Source of the DNA: CAUUGB01 sp963544615
GTDB taxonomy: Bacteria > Patescibacteriota > Microgenomatia > UBA1400 > PJMF01
Direction of reading: 5' to 3'
Length of the DNA: 40,812 nucleotides
Assembly (NCBI GenBank): GCA_963544615.1
Contig: CAUUGB010000007.1
Coordinates: 1 to 40,812, forward strand
Under the pieces are notes generated by a model. That model saw only the letters and a program-made list of their open reading frames with translations, made no database searches and was not told the origin of the DNA. Positions 7,081 through 14,610 of the stretch are shown piece by piece. How positions within the stretch are numbered: the stretch's first letter is position 1; each line of letters opens with the position of its first letter. Position numbers and translations under genes: made by a program.

Positions 7081-8430
7081 TTAAGCTGACTGCAACTCTT
7101 GTTTTAAGAGTTTATTTACTAAAGTAGCGTCAAGTTTTTTATCACTGGTGCGCATGATTTGTCCCATAAAAAATCCCAGCAGCTGTTTTTCGCCTTGAAG
7201 ATAACGCTTGAATTCGTGAGGATAACTTTGGAGTGTTTGCTTAATTAAAGCCGTGAGCTCACCCTCATCTACTTGATCGCTACTAATTAAATCTTGAAAA
7301 GCACTAATTAGTTGTGGCTGATCATCATGAATTGTAAATTTTAGCTTTTTATTTACCAAATAATTGGCCAATTTGTTAACTGGTAAGTTTTCTTTTTTAG
7401 CTAATTGCCAAAGTTTTTCTGCCCAGGTAATGATAGTTGGATTAGTTAAAAAACTAGCAGCGTATTTATTTTCTAATTGAAATTGTGCTTGCCATTTTTT
7501 TAAGTACTCTTCTTTGGTAATTAATTTTTGCTTAAACCAGCTGGAAAGAATTTGCTTGCTTAAAACAATAGTTGACATTTCTGGACAAATGGTGGCGCGA
7601 AAATCTTCGCTATTGCCCTTGGTTCTTTGGAAAATAGTTTTGCCACTATTCATATCGAAACCGCGAGTTTCTTGAGGTACTTTTTGCCCACTCCCAAGCA
7701 GTTCACTTTGACGCTCAATTTCAAAGTCAATGGTTTGCTCGAGTGCTTTGAAAGAATTAATGTTTTTTACCTCCACTTTATAATCGGGCAGTAAATTATC
7801 GGCTGCTTGCTGTTTGGTTTGCAAAGAAATATTAGCGTCAAAGCGCATTTGCCCTTTTTCCATGTCGGCATTGCTAATACCCAAATAGCGAGTGATACTT
7901 TGAATATTTTTAGCATAAGCAACAGCTTGTTTGCTAGAGTGAATATCGGCAGCGCTAACAATTTCAATCAAAGGCACTCCAGAGCGATTAAAATCAATTA
8001 AAGTCATCTTGCTACCTTTAACCTCTTGATGAATGAGTTTGGCAGCATCTTCTTCTAAATGAGCTTCAATTAAGTGCACCACTCCTTGGGGGGTATTTAC
8101 TTGCCCACCTTTGACAAAGTGTTTAGTACATTGGCTAATTTGATAACCTTTGGGCATATCGGGATACACATAATGTTTGCGCTCAAAGTACGATGGACTG
8201 GTAATTTGTCCACCCACATATAAACCAAATTTAGCCGTAAACTCAATGGCTTTGCGGTTGGGTACTGGAGGCTTAGTTTGCCTGCCTAAGCAGTAAGGAC
8301 AAGTGTAAATATTTGGTTGGGGAGCAAAAAAGGGGTCATTTTTACAACCGCAAAACATTTTTGAGGCAGTTTTTAATTCCACATGAATTTCTAAACCACA
8401 CACCAGTCGGTAAGCATTTGTGTCTGTCAT
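7081..8430 (-). CDS. gatB: Asp/Glu-tRNA amidotransferase subunit B
   Basis: GatB is the kinase/transferase subunit of GatCAB, which converts Glu-tRNA(Gln) or Asp-tRNA(Asn) to the amidated forms. The 449-aa protein opens with the signature GLEIHVELKTASKMFCGC. The zinc cysteines CGC and TCPYC and the catalytic-domain blocks DFNRSGVPLIEIVS and FDANISLQ follow. The C-terminal ~115 residues are the helical YqeY-like tRNA-binding domain, with the end slightly short for the family (~475). It starts 3 bp after the gatC stop. gatA is not in the window, so the complex is split over two loci. Confidence 0.95.
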   Translation of the reverse strand: MTDTNAYRLVCGLEIHVELKTASKMFCGCKNDPFFAPQPNIYTCPYCLGRQTKPPVPNRKAIEFTAKFGLYVGGQITSPSYFERKHYVYPDMPKGYQISQCTKHFVKGGQVNTPQGVVHLIEAHLEEDAAKLIHQEVKGSKMTLIDFNRSGVPLIEIVSAADIHSSKQAVAYAKNIQSITRYLGISNADMEKGQMRFDANISLQTKQQAADNLLPDYKVEVKNINSFKALEQTIDFEIERQSELLGSGQKVPQETRGFDMNSGKTIFQRTKGNSEDFRATICPEMSTIVLSKQILSSWFKQKLITKEEYLKKWQAQFQLENKYAASFLTNPTIITWAEKLWQLAKKENLPVNKLANYLVNKKLKFTIHDDQPQLISAFQDLISSDQVDEGELTALIKQTLQSYPHEFKRYLQGEKQLLGFFMGQIMRTSDKKLDATLVNKLLKQELQSA

Positions 8431-8433
8431 ATT

Positions 8434-8592
8434 TTATTTATCTACTACTAGGGGAACCAAAAAATAACCTTGGTAACTAGGCGCCTGTCCGAGAGCCTCT
8501 TGCTGAGTGAGCATGCTGTCCTCCTCTACTATGTCTTCACGCCAAACATTCACCTGCTTGACGGGAACATTATCTTGGTTGTCTTGTGCCAT
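8434..8592 (-). CDS. gatC: Very short GatC-like protein (52 aa)
   Basis: A short reading frame encodes MAQDNQDNVPVKQVNVWRED followed by IVEEDSMLTQQEALGQAPSY and QGYFLVPLVVDK. This matches the C-terminal half of GatC (typical ...NVLREDxV...SxEEALxNAPxxxxGFFxVPxVI), the belt that wraps the GatA-GatB interface. The N-terminal two-helix segment, about 45 residues, is absent; the frame upstream is closed by a TAG 36 bp before the ATG. The start lacks a Shine-Dalgarno site and TTG codons upstream are possible, but they add at most eight residues. The position immediately before gatB (3-bp gap) strongly supports the identity. Confidence 0.8.
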   Translation of the reverse strand: MAQDNQDNVPVKQVNVWREDIVEEDSMLTQQEALGQAPSYQGYFLVPLVVDK

Positions 8593-8599
8593 ATTCAAT

Positions 8600-9076
8600 T
8601 TATTTTGAGTCAATACTAAGCAGCTCTAATTCAAAAATGAGGGTACTATTAGCAGGAATACTGCCAATAGCGCGATTACCATAAGCTTTATCTGGAGGTA
8701 CAGTAAGTTTTCTTTTGCCACCCACCTTCATCCCCAGGACGCCTTCATCCCAGCCAGCAATTACTTGACCCACACCAATTCTAGTTTTGAAAGGCTCACC
8801 TCTGTCAATGCTGCTGTCAAACACTTCGCCGTTAGTGAGAGTGCCGCGATAGTGAATGGTAATATCATCGCCAACTTCAACTACTCGCTGACCGCTCCCC
8901 TCCTGTAAATCTTCAATCAACAATTCTCCTGCTGGCATATCTGCTCCTTTTGTAACTAGTGACGTTTCTTTGACGGTTTGTTTGCTAAAATCAACCGGAC
9001 CATAAAGAAATAGCACAATAATTATTAAAACAATGGCGCCAATAGATAAGGCAATTTTGTCACTACTTAATTTCAT
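8600..9076 (-). CDS. Membrane-anchored FKBP-type peptidyl-prolyl isomerase
   Basis: A 158-aa protein from ATG 9076; a GTG at 9094 is possible but lies in the promoter. Residues 8-26 form an N-terminal signal anchor (ALSIGAIVLIIIVLFLY). A short linker precedes a complete FKBP domain: GDDITIHYRGTLTNGEVFDSS (Tyr and the FDSS active-site strand), FKTRIGVGQVIAGWDEGVLG (Val-Ile-Trp pocket), MKVGGKRKLTVPPDKAYG and IPANSTLIFELELL. It catalyses proline isomerisation, probably on the outer face of the membrane. An extended -10 (TGATAAAAT) lies 8 bp before the ATG. It is followed after 7 bp by gatC. Confidence 0.92.
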   Translation of the reverse strand: MKLSSDKIALSIGAIVLIIIVLFLYGPVDFSKQTVKETSLVTKGADMPAGELLIEDLQEGSGQRVVEVGDDITIHYRGTLTNGEVFDSSIDRGEPFKTRIGVGQVIAGWDEGVLGMKVGGKRKLTVPPDKAYGNRAIGSIPANSTLIFELELLSIDSK

Positions 9077-9120
9077 ATGGAAGTATTTTATCACAAGAGA
9101 CGTTTGGTGAAAGGAGTAAT

Positions 9121-9831
9121 TTAGCTAACTTCTAAGAGAGTTAAAAGAAGTTCTATTTGTAAACTAAATTTAAGTTGACCACTTTTAGCGCGATAATCTA
9201 AGTTAATCAATTGCTGGTGTAGGGTGATTAATTGTTTTTGGCTAAAAAGTTTTGCTTGGGGAGCTAAGCGTGCTGATTGAAAAGTGGATAAAGTAGTAGC
9301 GGCAAATTTTATCTCTAGGAGTTGTTGTACTTGCCAAATTAACATGCTCAAAATATAAATATCTGCCCCTGTTTTGTATTTTTCTTTTACTTGAGCAAAA
9401 GTTTGTTGATATAAAGGGAGTAAAATTTGGCTTTGTTGATGTGGTTTAATGGCAGAGAGTAAGCTCCAAATTAAATCTTTTTGGGCAAAATAATTAATTT
9501 GGGCTTTGGCAGTAACTAGAGGTTTAAGAGTGGTGGGGGTAATTTTTTTACCTTCCCACCAATAAAGTGGCCATTGAGTTTTTATCAAAGCAGCAACCAG
9601 TTGCTCACGCAGTTTAGATTTAGGACGGGCAAAAACATTAACTACTTTAACAATTTTACCAGGAATAAAAAAATTATCTTGATTTAACTGCTCCTGCAAT
9701 AGTGCAGGGCTAATTTGTGCCCCATCAACTTTAAGCAGTTGGACTGCTGAAGAGTTAACTAGCTCTAGAGCGTGACTTAAAGCTTGATAACTTGAAGCTG
9801 TGTCCTCGCCATGATAAAACTTAATTGCCAT
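9121..9831 (-). CDS. holA: DNA polymerase III delta subunit, short form
   Basis: This is the clamp-loader delta subunit that opens the sliding clamp. The N-terminus MAIKFYHGEDTASSYQAL matches the 'F.G.d.....' start of HolA. The middle YFAQKDLIWSLLSA and YILSMLIWQVQQLLEI, and the C-terminal LHQQLINLDYRAKSGQLK, match the delta C-terminal helical domain. At about 236 aa it is roughly 100 shorter than typical HolA, so part of the AAA+-like N-terminal lobe is condensed; family assignment is good but not certain. The start is the ATG at 9831, because TATAAT lies 6 bp upstream; upstream in-frame starts would fall inside the promoter. It heads the minus operon to gatB. Confidence 0.8.
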   Translation of the reverse strand: MAIKFYHGEDTASSYQALSHALELVNSSAVQLLKVDGAQISPALLQEQLNQDNFFIPGKIVKVVNVFARPKSKLREQLVAALIKTQWPLYWWEGKKITPTTLKPLVTAKAQINYFAQKDLIWSLLSAIKPHQQSQILLPLYQQTFAQVKEKYKTGADIYILSMLIWQVQQLLEIKFAATTLSTFQSARLAPQAKLFSQKQLITLHQQLINLDYRAKSGQLKFSLQIELLLTLLEVS

Positions 9832-9837
9832 TAAGCT

Positions 9838-9843
9838 ATTATA
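9838..9843 (-). promoter_or_regulatory. -10 element for holA operon, 6 bp from the start codon
   Basis: On the minus strand TATAAT is followed by AGCTTA and then ATG, predicting a leaderless holA message. No consensus -35 is visible. It is back-to-back with the ATP synthase promoter. Confidence 0.5.
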
Positions 9844-9865
9844 TATGAGCATTGACTTTAGCATC

Positions 9866-9895
9866 TTGTTGTTTGGCTCAACTTTCTGTTAAAAT
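9866..9895 (+). promoter_or_regulatory. ATP synthase operon promoter
   Basis: TTGTTG (9866-9871), an 18-bp spacer and TAAAAT (9890-9895) preceded by TGT make an extended -10. The first ATG is at 9907, so the leader is only a few nucleotides. Confidence 0.55.
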
Positions 9896-9906
9896 AATCT
9901 TTCTTT

Positions 9907-10140
9907 ATGTCAGCTAATTCACCGGTACCGTCTTTAGGAAAATTGCGTCTGCGTGCTCTGCTTTTGGCAGCTTTGAGCGTTTTTTTAAATGTGGCCATTT
10001 TTGCAGGCTCAGGTTGGTATTTAGATACTCTGCTTGACAAAAGTCCAACTTACTTTATAATCGGCATGGTTCTTGCGTTCGTTTTTACAAATATATTAAT
10101 CATTTTCTTAGCAAAGAAATTTCCTTTGCACAAAATGTAA
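9907..10140 (+). CDS. AtpI/AtpZ-like small membrane protein of the ATP synthase operon
   Basis: A 77-aa protein with a basic N-terminus (GKLRLRALL) and two hydrophobic helices, about residues 16-39 (LLLAALSVFLNVAIFAGSGWYLD) and 49-69 (YFIIGMVLAFVFTNILIIFL). The turn contains GWYLD, as in AtpI/AtpZ-type proteins (AtpZ carries GxxLD). Such proteins assist c-ring assembly or cation transport for F-type ATP synthase. It is first in the operon, 4 bp before atpB. The family is too divergent to choose between AtpI and AtpZ from sequence alone. Confidence 0.75.
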   Translation: MSANSPVPSLGKLRLRALLLAALSVFLNVAIFAGSGWYLDTLLDKSPTYFIIGMVLAFVFTNILIIFLAKKFPLHKM

Positions 10141-10144
10141 GTTT

Positions 10145-10924
10145 ATGCCTGAAATTCCGGCAATCAATCTTGCACCTAGCATTCTTTTTCACTTGGGACC
10201 GCTCGCGATTACGACTACTTTTTTACTCCAGCTTTTAATTTCACTCTTAATTATTGTCACCTTTAACTATTTAGCTCGAAGTTACCACCTTATTCCAGGT
10301 AAATTTCAGTTGTTAATAGAAGAACTCATTATGGCAGCTTGGAAGCAAGTTAATGCCATTACTGGTTCTTACGATAAAACTAAAAAAATTTTTCCGCTGA
10401 TATTTTGCTTTTTTGTTTTTATAGCTACTAGCAATCTTTTTACTCTCCTTCCAGGATTAGGAGCGGTTAATATTGTTAGCGAAAGTGGTAAAACTGCTTT
10501 ATTTCGCTCTGTTTTAGCTGATTACTCTATGGTTTTGGTATTAACTTTAATTACAGTTTTTTTGGCACAATTTTTGTTTATTCTTTATAATGGTTTATGG
10601 GCGTATTTGAAAAAATTTTTAAATTTTTCCTCACCTTTGGCTTTTGTGTTGGGACTGATGGATATTATTGGTGAATTAGCTAAAATTCTCTCCCTATCTT
10701 TTCGTCTTTTTGGCAATGTTTTTGCCGGTGAAGTTTTAATGGCGGTAATTACCGCTTTAGTGCCTTTTATTATTCCCTTTCCCTTTTTTGCGCTAACTCT
10801 TTTTTCTTCAGTTATTCAAGCTTTTGTGTTTTCAGTACTCTCAGCTGTATTTATTTCTAGCAGCATGGAGTCGGTTAGTAGTGGACAAAATGGTGACAGT
10901 AATAGTCAATTAAAAAGTAGTTAA
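10145..10924 (+). CDS. atpB: ATP synthase F0 subunit a
   Basis: A 259-aa membrane protein and the stator half-channel of F0. Five or six hydrophobic segments are visible. The diagnostic helix is LSLSFRLFGNVFAGEVLMAV, which carries the essential Arg that faces the c-ring carboxylate, and the last helix is FVFSVLSAVFIS. The upstream segment NLFTLLPGLG matches the conserved Asn-Leu-Pro-rich loop. It starts 4 bp after the AtpI-like gene. The tail (residues ~243-259) is Ser/Gln-rich and polar. Confidence 0.95.
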   Translation: MPEIPAINLAPSILFHLGPLAITTTFLLQLLISLLIIVTFNYLARSYHLIPGKFQLLIEELIMAAWKQVNAITGSYDKTKKIFPLIFCFFVFIATSNLFTLLPGLGAVNIVSESGKTALFRSVLADYSMVLVLTLITVFLAQFLFILYNGLWAYLKKFLNFSSPLAFVLGLMDIIGELAKILSLSFRLFGNVFAGEVLMAVITALVPFIIPFPFFALTLFSSVIQAFVFSVLSAVFISSSMESVSSGQNGDSNSQLKSS

Positions 10925-10951
10925 TAATTAATTACACATAGAAAGGTGGTT

Positions 10952-11182
10952 ATGGAATTAACAGCAGGACTTAAATATTTGGGGGTGGGGCTTTGTATGG
11001 GCTTGGGCGCAATTGGGCCAGCAATTGGTGAAGGACTGGTGGGCGCAAAAGCTATGGAAGCGATTGGTCGCAATCCTGAAGCCGCCGATAAAATTAATTC
11101 CTTAGTGTTTGTGTTGATGGCAATTTGTGAATCCACTGGTATTTACTCTTTAGTCTTGGCATTAATTATGATTTTTGCCTAA
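10952..11182 (+). CDS. atpE: ATP synthase F0 subunit c with a Na+-type, two-carboxylate site
   Basis: A 76-aa hairpin of two helices around the polar loop RNPEA. The ATG at 10952 is chosen over GTG 10946 because the Shine-Dalgarno AAAGGTGG covers the latter. Helix 1 has IGPAIGEG, placing Glu27 where Ilyobacter tartaricus has Gln. Helix 2 has ICESTGIYSLV, placing the ion-binding Glu60 with Ser61, Thr62 and Tyr65. The E-S-T-x-x-Y set is the Na+-binding signature of F-type rings, and Glu27 plus Glu60, 33 residues apart, matches the two-carboxylate ring described for Fusobacterium nucleatum. Na+ coupling is an inference. Confidence 0.95.
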   Translation: MELTAGLKYLGVGLCMGLGAIGPAIGEGLVGAKAMEAIGRNPEAADKINSLVFVLMAICESTGIYSLVLALIMIFA

Positions 11183-11189
11183 ATTGTTT

Positions 11190-11684
11190 ATGCAATCGTT
11201 ACTAAATTCTTTAGGATTAGACTACACCATTTTTTTTTCGCAGCTGGTAAACTTTATAATTCTGTATGTGTTGTTGAAAAAATTTGCTTTGGAAAAATTG
11301 TTGCGCTCAATTAATAAGCGTCAAGAAATGATTGCTGACGGAGTTCGTAATGCCCAAAATGCTAAACTGGTTTTAGTACAGGTCAAAACTCAACAAGAAG
11401 AAATTATTAGTGACGCTAGGGCTAAAGCACGCGAAATTTTAGCCCAAGCACGCCAAGATGCTAAACTGCAGACAGAAAAAATTACTGCGGCAGCTGGTGT
11501 TAAGGCTGAGCAATTACTTGCCGATGCTCATGAGCAAATTCAAACCGAAAAACAAAAAATGCTTTTAGAGGTTAAAAATGAATTAGCAGATATTATTGCC
11601 ATTGGAGTGGCAAAGGTTGCCGATAAAAAAGTTGACTCCAGTGAAATTAGTCGTCACTATCTAAAAAATAACTTGCAGGCTTAA
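11190..11684 (+). CDS. atpF: ATP synthase F0 subunit b
   Basis: This is the peripheral stalk subunit. The ATG at 11190 (7 bp after atpE) is preferred over TTG 11175, which overlaps atpE. One N-terminal transmembrane helix (FFSQLVNFIILYVLLKKFAL) is followed by the basic turn LRSINKRQEMI and a long Ala/Gln/Lys-rich amphipathic helix (residues ~45-150) with the typical DARAKAREILAQAR repeats that dimerise and bind delta. There is a single b gene and no b'. Confidence 0.93.
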   Translation: MQSLLNSLGLDYTIFFSQLVNFIILYVLLKKFALEKLLRSINKRQEMIADGVRNAQNAKLVLVQVKTQQEEIISDARAKAREILAQARQDAKLQTEKITAAAGVKAEQLLADAHEQIQTEKQKMLLEVKNELADIIAIGVAKVADKKVDSSEISRHYLKNNLQA

Positions 11685-11685
11685 A

Positions 11686-12096
11686 ATGGTAAAAACAAGA
11701 GTTACTGACTATACTACGGCTTTGGAGGAACTTTTGCAGGGTAAAAGCAAAAGCGAGAGGGCAGAAGTTTTTGCTCTTTTTCTGCAACTTTTGTGGCAGC
11801 GAGGGGAATTAACTCAAGTAAATAGTATTTTATCTCTTTTGCAGCAGCGACTTTTAGAGCGCGAGGGAACTTTACCGGTGGTGTTAACTGGCAAAGAGCA
11901 GGTACTAGCTGCAAAAGAGACTTTAACACCTGTAAAGCAGTTTTTACAAGCGCGTTTTCCTGGTAAAAAATTTGTTTATCAAGAAAACTTTAACTCTAAT
12001 TGCAATGGAGTTATTTTGGAAGTTGCTGGAAGTCAATTTGATTTTTCCCTGCAAAAACAAATTAAAGAATTTAGAAATGAACTTATAAAAACATAA
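11686..12096 (+). CDS. atpH: ATP synthase F1 subunit delta
   Basis: Identified mainly by position between atpF and atpA and by the C-terminal pattern FNSNCNGVILEVAGSQFDFS, equivalent to the family's 'D.sliGG..v...d...D.S...rL..l'. The length is 136 aa, shorter than the usual ~178, so the N-terminal six-helix domain that binds the tip of F1 is condensed. It would link F1 to subunit b. It starts 1 bp after the atpF stop. Confidence 0.85.
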   Translation: MVKTRVTDYTTALEELLQGKSKSERAEVFALFLQLLWQRGELTQVNSILSLLQQRLLEREGTLPVVLTGKEQVLAAKETLTPVKQFLQARFPGKKFVYQENFNSNCNGVILEVAGSQFDFSLQKQIKEFRNELIKT

Positions 12097-12107
12097 GAGA
12101 GGTAATT

Positions 12108-13613
12108 ATGTCGGAAACCAATATTATTATTGAACAACTAAAAAAACAGGCTTTAAGTTTTAATAAAAAATTCAAAGAAGAAAAAATTGGCACGGTCACT
12201 GAGGTGAGTGATGGAGTGGTAAAAATTGCCGGTCTTGCTGAAGCCATGAGTGGAGAAATGGTGGAATTTGCTCACGGTGAGATTGGTTTAGTGCTCAATT
12301 TAGAAGATATTAGTGTGGGGGCGGTGGTGATTGGTTCCGATAAGTTAATCAAAGAAGGGCAAAAAGTTAAGCAAACTGGTAAAATTCTCTCTATTGGTGT
12401 TGGTGACGCTTTAATTGGGAGAGTGGTTAATCCTTTAGGACAACCTTTAGATGATTTGGGTCCAATTAAAACTACCGCTACTAATCCTTTGGAAAAAATT
12501 GCTCCTGGAGTGATTAGTAGAGAAAGTGTCCATCAACCGCTCCAAACTGGCATTAAAGCTATTGACGCCATGATTCCCATTGGTCGCGGACAGCGGGAGT
12601 TGATTATTGGTGATAGGCAAACTGGCAAAACTGCCATTGCTATTGATACCATTCTCAATCAAAAAGACCAAAACGTAATTTGTATTTACGTGAGTATTGG
12701 TCAGAAAGAAAGTAAAGTAGCGCGCTTGGTAGAGCAATTGCGTCAATCGGGTGCCTTAAAGTATACGGTGGTGGTAGTAGCAGGTGTGAGTGAGGCGGCT
12801 ACTTATTCTTATTTGGCTCCTTATGCTGGGGCAGCCATTGGTGAATATTTTATGAGTCAGGGTAAAGATGCTTTAGTAATTTATGATGACCTATCTAAAC
12901 ATGCCGTAGCTTATCGACAAGTTTCACTGATTTTGCGCCGCCCTCCAGGACGTGAGGCTTATCCGGGAGATGTGTTTTATTTGCATTCGCGCTTGCTGGA
13001 GAGAGCTGCTAAACTCAATTCAGAATATGGTGGGGGTTCTTTAACGGCTTTGCCAATTATTGAAACTCAGGCAGGTGACAGCTCGGCTTATATTCCCACC
13101 AATGTTATTTCTATTACTGATGGACAAATTTATCTGGAAACAGATTTATTTTATCGAGGAATTCGTCCAGCTGTGAACGCTGGTCTTTCTGTGTCTCGGG
13201 TGGGTGGTAGCGCTCAAACGAAAGCAATGAAAAAAGTATCTGGAAGGCTGCGGGTGGATTTAGCTCAATTTAGAGAACTGGAGTCTTTTACTCAATTTGG
13301 TTCTGATTTGGATGAAAAAACCAAAGCCCAGATTGAGCGCGGCCGTCGAGCCACTGAGGTGCTTAAACAAAAGCAATCAAGTCCACTGGCAATGGCAGAG
13401 CAAGTAACCATCTTTTATGCTCTTAATCAGGGATATTTGGACGGGGTAAAAGTAGCTGATATTCAGTCTTGGCAAGAGAGTTGGCTGCATTTTTTGCATG
13501 AACAAGATAAAAAAGTTTTGCCTTTAATTACTCGGGAGAAAGACTTGAGTGAACAGGGAGAAAAGGCTTTAGAAGACGCTTTAAAAAAGCACGCCAAAAT
13601 ATTTGTGGCATAA
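12108..13613 (+). CDS. atpA: ATP synthase F1 subunit alpha
   Basis: The non-catalytic nucleotide-binding subunit, 501 aa, standard length. The beta-barrel starts IGTVTEVSDGVVKIAGL. The P-loop is GDRQTGKTAIA and the following block is VSIGQKESKVARLVEQL, with Gln where beta has its catalytic Glu. The signatures YDDLSKHAVAYRQVSLILRRPPGREAYPGD and PAVNAGLSVSRVGGSAQ are intact. Shine-Dalgarno AGAGAGG precedes the ATG. Confidence 0.97.
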   Translation: MSETNIIIEQLKKQALSFNKKFKEEKIGTVTEVSDGVVKIAGLAEAMSGEMVEFAHGEIGLVLNLEDISVGAVVIGSDKLIKEGQKVKQTGKILSIGVGDALIGRVVNPLGQPLDDLGPIKTTATNPLEKIAPGVISRESVHQPLQTGIKAIDAMIPIGRGQRELIIGDRQTGKTAIAIDTILNQKDQNVICIYVSIGQKESKVARLVEQLRQSGALKYTVVVVAGVSEAATYSYLAPYAGAAIGEYFMSQGKDALVIYDDLSKHAVAYRQVSLILRRPPGREAYPGDVFYLHSRLLERAAKLNSEYGGGSLTALPIIETQAGDSSAYIPTNVISITDGQIYLETDLFYRGIRPAVNAGLSVSRVGGSAQTKAMKKVSGRLRVDLAQFRELESFTQFGSDLDEKTKAQIERGRRATEVLKQKQSSPLAMAEQVTIFYALNQGYLDGVKVADIQSWQESWLHFLHEQDKKVLPLITREKDLSEQGEKALEDALKKHAKIFVA

Positions 13614-13618
13614 AAAAT

Positions 13619-14587
13619 ATGGCAGGTTCAATTAAACACATTAAACGGCGCTTAAAATCAGTCTCGTCTACAGCCAAGCTGACTCGGGCAATGCAGATGA
13701 TTGCTACTGTGAAAATGCGCCAAGCCGTGCAACAGTCGCGCCACGCTGTTCCTTTTGCCAATGAAACGGTAACTTTTTTAACTCGTTTTGCGCATTATAT
13801 GACCCAAAATCCTATGAACCATCCTTATCTCAACCATCATCAGGAGGTGAAGAAAGTTTTGGGAGTAGTTTTTGCTGCTAATCGTGGTATGTGTGGCAGC
13901 TTTCACTCTTTATTGGAGAAAAAAATTGACCAAGTAGTCAGAGAACCAGCAAGAATTTTACATCACCCTTTTGACAGTAGTGCTTATGCTAAGGTTAAAG
14001 TTCCTCAGCTAGATTATGATTGGGTGGTGATTGGTAAAAAGGGTGAGCAGATTATTCGCCGTCTTGGTCATAGAGTGATTGCTTCTTTTACCAAGGTGAG
14101 CGATTCCATTACTGCCAGTGAATTAGATGCGCTGTTTAAAACTATCAAAGATGCTTTTGACACCCTAGAATACCAAAAAATAGTGATTTTTTATACAGAA
14201 TATGTAAGCACCTTAAAGCAGGTGCCAATGTTGCGCCAACTTTTGCCTATTAGTCAAGAAGAAGTCAAAAGAATTGCCGACGACTGGAAGCTAAATTTAC
14301 ATACTTTTGAACCGCGTGACACCAATAAAACTAATTATTTAATTGAACCCAATCGACTTCAGTTAGTGGAGATGATTAGTCTCCTACTTTTGAAAATGAC
14401 TCTTTATCATGCTTTGGTACAAACTAAAGCTTCGGTAGAAAGTGCACGGATGATGGCAATGAAAAATGCTACCGACGCAGCTAATGAAATGCACCAGGTG
14501 CTTAATTTAGTTTATAATCAATTGCGTCAGAGTAAAATTACCAGCGAGATTGCAGAAATTAGTGCCGGGCGAGCAGCCCTTGAATAA
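13619..14587 (+). CDS. atpG: ATP synthase F1 subunit gamma
   Basis: The central rotor shaft, 322 aa, about 30 longer than usual. The N-terminal coiled-coil helix is IKHIKRRLKSVSSTAKLTRAMQMIATVKM, and the C-terminal partner is ESARMMAMKNATDAANEM followed by ITSEIAEISAGRAAL, both diagnostic. The globular domain contains VFAANRGMCGSFHS (family GSDRGLCGxxN). The extra length lies in the globular region. It starts 5 bp after atpA. Confidence 0.95.
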   Translation: MAGSIKHIKRRLKSVSSTAKLTRAMQMIATVKMRQAVQQSRHAVPFANETVTFLTRFAHYMTQNPMNHPYLNHHQEVKKVLGVVFAANRGMCGSFHSLLEKKIDQVVREPARILHHPFDSSAYAKVKVPQLDYDWVVIGKKGEQIIRRLGHRVIASFTKVSDSITASELDALFKTIKDAFDTLEYQKIVIFYTEYVSTLKQVPMLRQLLPISQEEVKRIADDWKLNLHTFEPRDTNKTNYLIEPNRLQLVEMISLLLLKMTLYHALVQTKASVESARMMAMKNATDAANEMHQVLNLVYNQLRQSKITSEIAEISAGRAALE

Positions 14588-14610
14588 AGGAGATAAATTA
14601 AGGATTAAAT

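Noticed and set aside
7079..7081. Terminator between the convergent membrane-protein and gatB genes
   Set aside because: The 1-bp gap has no hairpin with a T run on either strand.
12447..12746. 99-aa minus-strand frame inside atpA, and similar frames inside atpD, holA, dnaE and the phosphohexomutase
   Set aside because: Shadows of strongly conserved coding sequence on the other strand or in another frame.
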